Shown: positions 5,160 to 9,171 of the stretch, piece by piece
Position numbering within the stretch: the first letter of the stretch is position 1
Layout: every line of letters begins with the position of its first letter
Source of the DNA: Acetobacteraceae bacterium
GTDB lineage: Bacteria; Pseudomonadota; Alphaproteobacteria; Acetobacterales; Acetobacteraceae
Direction of reading: 5' to 3'
Length of the DNA stretch: 9,171 nt
Assembly: GCA_027311485.1 (NCBI GenBank)
Contig: DAICYU010000117.1
Coordinates: forward strand, 1-9,171
Translations under genes and position numbers: made by a program
Notes under the pieces: model-generated
Told to the model about the DNA's origin: nothing
Database searches by the model: none
The model's input: the letters and a program-made list of their open reading frames with translations, nothing else

Positions 5160-6350
5160 ATGTCTGTCACCTCTGTGTCTGCGGTGCAAACCGGGTCTGT
5201 CCGCGGCGTGCAAGCCGCAGTGGCCGTGCTTGCGCTCGGCGGCACGCTGCCGGCACCGCTGTATCTGCTCTGGCAGAAGCAGATTCAATTTTCCGAAATC
5301 GTGCTGACGCTGATTTTCGGCGTGTATTTCGTGGCCGCCGTTGTCGCACTGATTTTTTTCGGTCGTCTGTCAGATCAGATCGGCCGCCGTCCCGTCATGC
5401 TGCTTGGCATCGTCATCGGGATTGCCAGTACGCTGTGCCTGATCTTCGCGCACGGGCTGGCGATGTTGTTCATCGGACGGTTCCTCTCAGGTTTCAGTGT
5501 CGGGCTGGTGCTTTCCGCGTTTACCACTTTCCTGTCCGAACTGATCCCGGGCGAGGACAGCCAGAGCCGAGCCGCGGACCTCAGCACCATAACCGAGCTG
5601 CTGGGGCTTGGCGCCGGGCCGATCGTTGCCGGCATCATGGCGCAGTATCTCGGTCTGCCAACATTGGCCTGTTTCTATGCGCTTCTGGCTCTGCTGCTGC
5701 TGGCGCTGCTGCCTGCGTATTTTGCGCCGGAGACGCTGGCGCAACGAAAGCCGCTTTCATTACAACCCCAACTCGCGATGCCCGAGGGCAAGGAGGCTGT
5801 GTTTTTCAGCCTGGCTGCCGCCGGCTTCTGCATGTTTGCGATGATCGGTCTTTTTACCTCGCTGGTGCCGTCCGTGCTGGCAGAGCGGTTGCACAATCCC
5901 AATCATGCGATCGCCGGCGCGGTCGCCTTCGAACTGTTCCTTGTCGCAGCCATCAGTGCGGCGGCGCTCCGCCACGTTGCCTCCGGTCCGGCAATCCTCA
6001 CCAGCCTGATCCTGATCCCGCTCGGGCTCATTCTGTTGCTTCTTGGCATCAACCGGCCGTCAATCTGGCTGTTCGTGGCAGGCACCGCCGTCGAGGGATT
6101 GGCGATCGGCCTTGGGTTTGCCAACACGCTGCGGGCGGTCAATCAGCAGGTGGGTAGCGAGGAGCGTGCCCGCGTACTGAGCTTGTATTTCGTCGTGACC
6201 TATACGGCGGCCATGTTGCCGGTGATCGGCATGGGGCTGATTACCCAGTTCGCGAACCCGATCGCGGCTGATTTCACCTTCGCCTGCATCATCGGACTGC
6301 TGGCAATCACTGCGGCCATCGCCCGCGTTTCCGGATCAGCCGCCAGATAG
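5160..6350 (+). CDS. Major facilitator superfamily (MFS) transporter, 396 aa
   Basis: This is an inner-membrane transporter with about 12 predicted helices, moving a small molecule with a proton or ion gradient. Hydrophobic segments can be read near residues 18-38, 47-67, 79-97, 100-124, 146-166, 168-188, 215-237, 249-270, 277-296, 302-322, 338-362 and 368-388. Motif A of the family, GRLSDQIGRRP (68-78), lies in the loop after helix 2, and GRFLSGFSVG (106-115) is the usual helix 4 motif. The central loop (about 189-212) is polar. Length and layout match single-subunit bacterial MFS carriers of the drug/sugar/small-acid type. The gene is on the same strand as the ligase operon but 145 bp away, so co-transcription is uncertain. 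It could import the acid used by the operon or export a product; the substrate is not readable. Confidence 0.88.
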   Translation: MSVTSVSAVQTGSVRGVQAAVAVLALGGTLPAPLYLLWQKQIQFSEIVLTLIFGVYFVAAVVALIFFGRLSDQIGRRPVMLLGIVIGIASTLCLIFAHGLAMLFIGRFLSGFSVGLVLSAFTTFLSELIPGEDSQSRAADLSTITELLGLGAGPIVAGIMAQYLGLPTLACFYALLALLLLALLPAYFAPETLAQRKPLSLQPQLAMPEGKEAVFFSLAAAGFCMFAMIGLFTSLVPSVLAERLHNPNHAIAGAVAFELFLVAAISAAALRHVASGPAILTSLILIPLGLILLLLGINRPSIWLFVAGTAVEGLAIGLGFANTLRAVNQQVGSEERARVLSLYFVVTYTAAMLPVIGMGLITQFANPIAADFTFACIIGLLAITAAIARVSGSAAR

Positions 6351-6373
6351 GGCGGGATTACCCTGTCATCCGG

Positions 6374-7174
6374 TTATGGTGCCAGTTGCTGCACGAATCT
6401 GGCTTTCTGCGCGCAGGCCGAAAGCAGAAATGCCATGTCCGTTCCGGTGGATACATACCGCGCACCCATCCGTACGAACTTCGCCATCAGGTCGTCGCGT
6501 GAGGCCAGACCACCGATCCCCACGTGCTTGCCCACCTTGCGCGCCGCCGCAATGGATCGTTCGAAAGCCTGCGCCAGCCTGGGATGGTCGAATTGTCCGG
6601 CCAGCCCCATCTGCGCGCACAAATCGTTACTGCCGACCAGCAGCATATCAATCCCTTCGGTGCCAATGATCTCCTCGACGTTCTCCAGCGCCGCCACGGT
6701 TTCCATCATGACCACGAGCGATGTCGCGTCGTTCATCGCCGCGTTCGTTTCGCTCACCGGGAAGTTGCGATACTGGTAGTGCGACAGCGCACCGCCTGCC
6801 GATCGCTGTCCCAGCGACGGGAACTTCACCAGATCGACGATCGCCCGTGCCTCGGCGGCGGAGCGGACGTGCGGCGTGATGACACCCATCGCGCCGCCGT
6901 CGAGCACGCGGCCGATATACTCGGCTGTATTCGCCGGCACCCGCACCAACGGTGTAACGCCAATCTGTTGTGCCGCGATGCAGATTTGGCAACATGTGTC
7001 GATCGACAGCGTGTTGTGCTCCAGATCCACGTACAACGTGTCGAACCCGGATGTCGCGGCGATCTGTGCGATCTCAATGGATCGGGACAGGCGCACGGTC
7101 ATTGATGCGACGACTTCGTTGCGAGCCAGTTTTTCTTTCATGTGATTGCGCAGGATGGCGCGGATTTCGGTCAT
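6374..7174 (-). CDS. HpcH/HpaI family class II aldolase, 266 aa
   Basis: The family consists of metal-dependent TIM-barrel lyases that cleave or form bonds to pyruvate or oxaloacetate, for example 4-hydroxy-2-oxoheptanedioate aldolase, and some members are CoA-ester lyases. Expected active-site residues are present: His53 in VDLEHNTL (catalytic base), Arg78 in PLVRVP (carboxylate binding), and the metal ligands Glu158 in MMETVAAL and Asp184 in VGSNDLCAQMG. The PSLGQRSAGG loop (119-128) is the family's usual GxR loop. The ATG at 7174 is preceded by six G residues 6 bases upstream on the minus strand. ATG 7141 is a possible later start without a good box; the one at 7219 lacks family similarity. 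It converges on the MFS gene with 23 bases between stops. The length (266) is normal. It looks like an active pyruvate-type aldolase; the substrate is unknown. Confidence 0.88.
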   Translation of the reverse strand: MTEIRAILRNHMKEKLARNEVVASMTVRLSRSIEIAQIAATSGFDTLYVDLEHNTLSIDTCCQICIAAQQIGVTPLVRVPANTAEYIGRVLDGGAMGVITPHVRSAAEARAIVDLVKFPSLGQRSAGGALSHYQYRNFPVSETNAAMNDATSLVVMMETVAALENVEEIIGTEGIDMLLVGSNDLCAQMGLAGQFDHPRLAQAFERSIAAARKVGKHVGIGGLASRDDLMAKFVRMGARYVSTGTDMAFLLSACAQKARFVQQLAP

Positions 7175-7179
7175 TGGCG

Positions 7180-7186
7180 TCCCCCC
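7180..7186 (-). promoter_or_regulatory. Ribosome binding site of the aldolase gene
   Basis: On the minus strand GGGGGGA lies about 6 bases before the ATG at 7174. It decides between three in-frame ATG codons (7219, 7174, 7141). Confidence 0.65.
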
Positions 7187-7223
7187 AGGTCGGTGTTTCC
7201 ACCAGGGTGCGGATAACACCGGC

Positions 7224-7243
7224 CCCGCGCAACCCGGCGCGGG
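7224..7243 (-). terminator. GC-rich stem-loop after the metalloprotease gene (possible terminator)
   Basis: In the 106-bp gap between the protease stop and the aldolase start, CCCGCGC (7224-7230) and GCGCGGG (7237-7243) form a perfect 7-bp stem with a 6-base loop. On the minus strand, downstream of the protease, no U-run follows, so termination would be weak or factor-dependent. On the plus strand a TTTTT run occurs 17 bases beyond, too far for a classic intrinsic terminator. CACCGGC is also repeated directly at 7217-7223 and 7249-7255. I see no clear promoter for the aldolase in this gap. Confidence 0.3.
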
Positions 7244-7280
7244 CTCGGCACCGGCGGGATTTTTCCAGGACGAGCCAGAA

Positions 7281-9171
7281 TCAGGTGGCGTGCAGCGTCA
7301 TGTACTCGCTGCCCGGCAATCCGGGCAGGTCCGGCGTCTGGCCATAGGACATGCTCAGGCGCCCGTTGGTCAGGTCAGCGCTGGTGTAACCGGCCAGAAC
7401 GAAGCTGGTATCGACATGACCCGGCGCACTGAAGATCAGATCAACACCGGTGGCGCCGGCAGCGCCCTGGTTGTCCAGCACGGTCATGTGGAAGCTGCTC
7501 TGGTTGATGCCCCACACCGTGGCATTGTCGCCGGCATGGAAGTTCACGATGGTCGAAAAGATCGGCGTCGTCGGATTACGGTCATCCATATAGAACGTGT
7601 CGTCGCCAGTGCCGCCGATCAGGAAGTTGGAGTTGGTTGAGCCGTCGACAATGTTGTTGCCGGTGTTCACGGTTATGCCGTCCATGCCTGATCCTGTGTG
7701 GATAAAGACGTTCGGGACCTCGGCATTGACATTGATATTGTCGGACGTTGCGATAATGATCTCCTGGCTCAGCCCTGCCACCGGGCCGCTGTAGGCTTGG
7801 CCGGCTGACTGCCACGTGCCGCCGGATGTCTGGTCCGAGACGAGGAAATTGTCAGGCGGTCCGTTCGTGACGCCCGGCGGCGGAACGTGTGGCACGGGCT
7901 GCTGGATCACCGAAGTGGTATGGTCATTGGCGATGGCGCCGCCGAGAAGGCTGGCTGCCTGATCCATGACTCCAACGGTGAAATCCGTCGTGATTGGTGC
8001 GCTCGGGTTGGTATTGGATGGCGTGAACACAAGCTGCTGCAAGGCGGCGCTGACTGTGGAGGGGCTTCCCGCGGTCTGGTGGTAGACACCGGCGGATGTT
8101 TCGGTCAGTCCCGCGCCGGAGAGTTTACCGTTTGCGTCCGACGTATTTCCCGCCGCGTCCACTTCGGTGATCGTCACCGCTTCGTTCGCGTTGGCCACCG
8201 GATCGGTGATGGACACGCCGCTGAACGGCCTGATGGTTCCGTTGGATGCCACTGTCTGTCCCGCCACGGTGCCACTTATCGACGGCGGCGGGATGGGCGC
8301 GGTGTTTACCGGTGAACTCCAGGTATCATTGGGCAGGACCTTCGAATACCACAACCCACTGTTGTTTTCCTGCCAGATGACGCCGTTTACGTAGTCCATC
8401 TGAACAACGGACTGCGTTGTTGGATCCACGGAACCATCGACCACAACCTGAAGACCGGTCGAGATGGACCAGGTGTTTCCGTTTTTGTCGGTGATGGTCC
8501 CGTTGTTGGGCAAGATGACGAAGTCGTTCGGGGAAGGCGGCGGTGGTCCCGCGGCGCCGACATTGTAACCGAGTGCGTCCAACACCTGTGAGTCGAGCGG
8601 GGTCAGGCCATACACCGCGCCAGCGTTGAGGAACGCGTTGAACGGGTCAGTCGGAGTTCCGGGAGCGAAGTCGCCTGGGTCCGACGAAACGTTGAAGTTG
8701 GCAAGATTGGTTTTGCCGCCATTCAAAGACAAATAATGTGGCGTCGCGTTGTTTGTATCGATCTGCGCGTTCGTACCGTAGCTCATTAAATCCAGGGATG
8801 TAACGAGATCGCCGGGGGCGTAGCGCCCGAGTACATGGGTCAGCTCATGCAGGGCGACGCCCACGAGGTCATACTGGCCCGACGAAACACCGTTGGCAGG
8901 ATTGTAATCAAACGAGGCGGTGTTGGAGAAGCCGGCGTATCCATCGACTTCGGTCGACGTCGCGCTCAGCAGGCCCAGCGCTTTCTCCTGAGCGGTACTC
9001 AGGAAATATGATCCGCCGTTGTTCGGGTCGGTGGCTGGAAGATCGGCCAGGAACGTCTTGTCGGTGGCAGAGGTGGCGACGCCCCGCAGGTCGGTCAGCA
9101 GTTGGCTATAGCTTACTTCGATCCCGGTTGGCGCGGCTTCGCCAAGCTCGGTCCCGGTCATAGCCGAGCCG
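7281..9171 (-). CDS. Secreted zinc metalloprotease with Ig/cadherin-like and RTX-type C-terminal regions (5' end outside window)
   Basis: The frame is open to the window edge, so the N-terminus is missing; residues are counted from the ATG at 9161, which need not be the start. A zincin motif HELTHVLGR (105-113) is followed by LDLMSYG (123-129), which resembles the Met-turn of metzincins. The rest of this domain (HYLSLNGGKTNLANF, FNAFLNAG, LDALGYN) ends near residue 200. A Pro-rich linker leads to a Trp-rich module (about 212-286: NGNTWSI, VIWQENNSGLWY). A module of a type often repeated in bacterial adhesins (about 295-420: ISGTVAGQ, FSGVSITDP, LQQLVFTPS) comes next. A C-terminal region (about 437-626) has beta-helix character with one clear RTX nonapeptide, GGTGDDTFY (516-524), preceded by degenerate copies (HTGSGMDGITVNTGNNIVDGS). 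This layout suggests calcium-dependent type I secretion and protein breakdown outside the cell, but no transporter genes are in the window. The target is unknown. Confidence 0.8.
   Translation of the reverse strand, partial: GSAMTGTELGEAAPTGIEVSYSQLLTDLRGVATSATDKTFLADLPATDPNNGGSYFLSTAQEKALGLLSATSTEVDGYAGFSNTASFDYNPANGVSSGQYDLVGVALHELTHVLGRYAPGDLVTSLDLMSYGTNAQIDTNNATPHYLSLNGGKTNLANFNVSSDPGDFAPGTPTDPFNAFLNAGAVYGLTPLDSQVLDALGYNVGAAGPPPPSPNDFVILPNNGTITDKNGNTWSISTGLQVVVDGSVDPTTQSVVQMDYVNGVIWQENNSGLWYSKVLPNDTWSSPVNTAPIPPPSISGTVAGQTVASNGTIRPFSGVSITDPVANANEAVTITEVDAAGNTSDANGKLSGAGLTETSAGVYHQTAGSPSTVSAALQQLVFTPSNTNPSAPITTDFTVGVMDQAASLLGGAIANDHTTSVIQQPVPHVPPPGVTNGPPDNFLVSDQTSGGTWQSAGQAYSGPVAGLSQEIIIATSDNINVNAEVPNVFIHTGSGMDGITVNTGNNIVDGSTNSNFLIGGTGDDTFYMDDRNPTTPIFSTIVNFHAGDNATVWGINQSSFHMTVLDNQGAAGATGVDLIFSAPGHVDTSFVLAGYTSADLTNGRLSMSYGQTPDLPGLPGSEYMTLHAT

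Noticed and set aside
5048..6157. 369-aa frame overlapping the MFS gene
   Set aside because: It is Arg/Cys-rich and lacks any domain, while the overlapping frame gives a clean membrane transporter.
7217..7255. Direct repeat CACCGGC at 7217-7223 and 7249-7255 as a transposon footprint or att site
   Set aside because: Seven GC-rich bases repeated within 40 bp can easily be chance, and there is no inserted gene or tRNA beside them.

Overview
The window reads as high-GC chromosomal DNA from an alphaproteobacterium. An Acetobacteraceae/Rhodospirillales-type host is my best guess: the homoserine dehydrogenase tail is of the alphaproteobacterial type, and the large secreted metalloprotease has a domain mix I associate with that group. 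This is an impression from protein similarity recalled by eye, not a search. I see no RNA genes, insertion sequences, CRISPR arrays or phage genes.

Layout. Bases 1-428 are the 3' end of homoserine dehydrogenase (plus strand). A 133-bp convergent gap with nested inverted repeats separates it from a minus-strand phytanoyl-CoA dioxygenase (PhyH)-family gene (562-1716). From a 133-bp divergent intergenic region, a tight plus-strand operon then runs rightwards: an acyl-CoA dehydrogenase (ACAD) homologue (1850-3016), a succinyl-CoA synthetase beta-like ATP-grasp subunit (GTG start at 3018, one base after the previous stop) and the matching alpha-like subunit (4142-5014, ATGA overlap). An MFS transporter follows on the same strand (5160-6350). 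Two minus-strand genes complete the window: an HpcH/HpaI-type class II aldolase (6374-7174) and a long secreted metalloprotease with one RTX-type calcium-binding repeat, whose 5' end lies beyond the window (7281-9171).

How the genes may work together. The central operon pairs an ATP-dependent acid-CoA ligase of the SucCD type with an ACAD-fold enzyme, so a small (di)acid is probably activated to its CoA thioester and then processed by the flavoenzyme. The most striking point is that the ACAD homologue appears to lack a catalytic glutamate at both positions used in the family: Gln238 sits where isovaleryl-CoA dehydrogenase has its Glu, and Gly358 sits where medium-chain enzymes have theirs. 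A Gln in place of the base is known from 3-sulfinopropionyl-CoA desulfinase, whose substrate can be made by succinyl-CoA synthetase. The operon is therefore a candidate for a sulfinate-type CoA pathway (release of sulfite without oxidation) or another non-dehydrogenating reaction. The divergent oxygenase, the transporter and the aldolase could supply, import or dispose of related small acids, but nothing in the sequence proves this link. The ligase pair is itself divergent at motifs conserved in housekeeping SucC and SucD.
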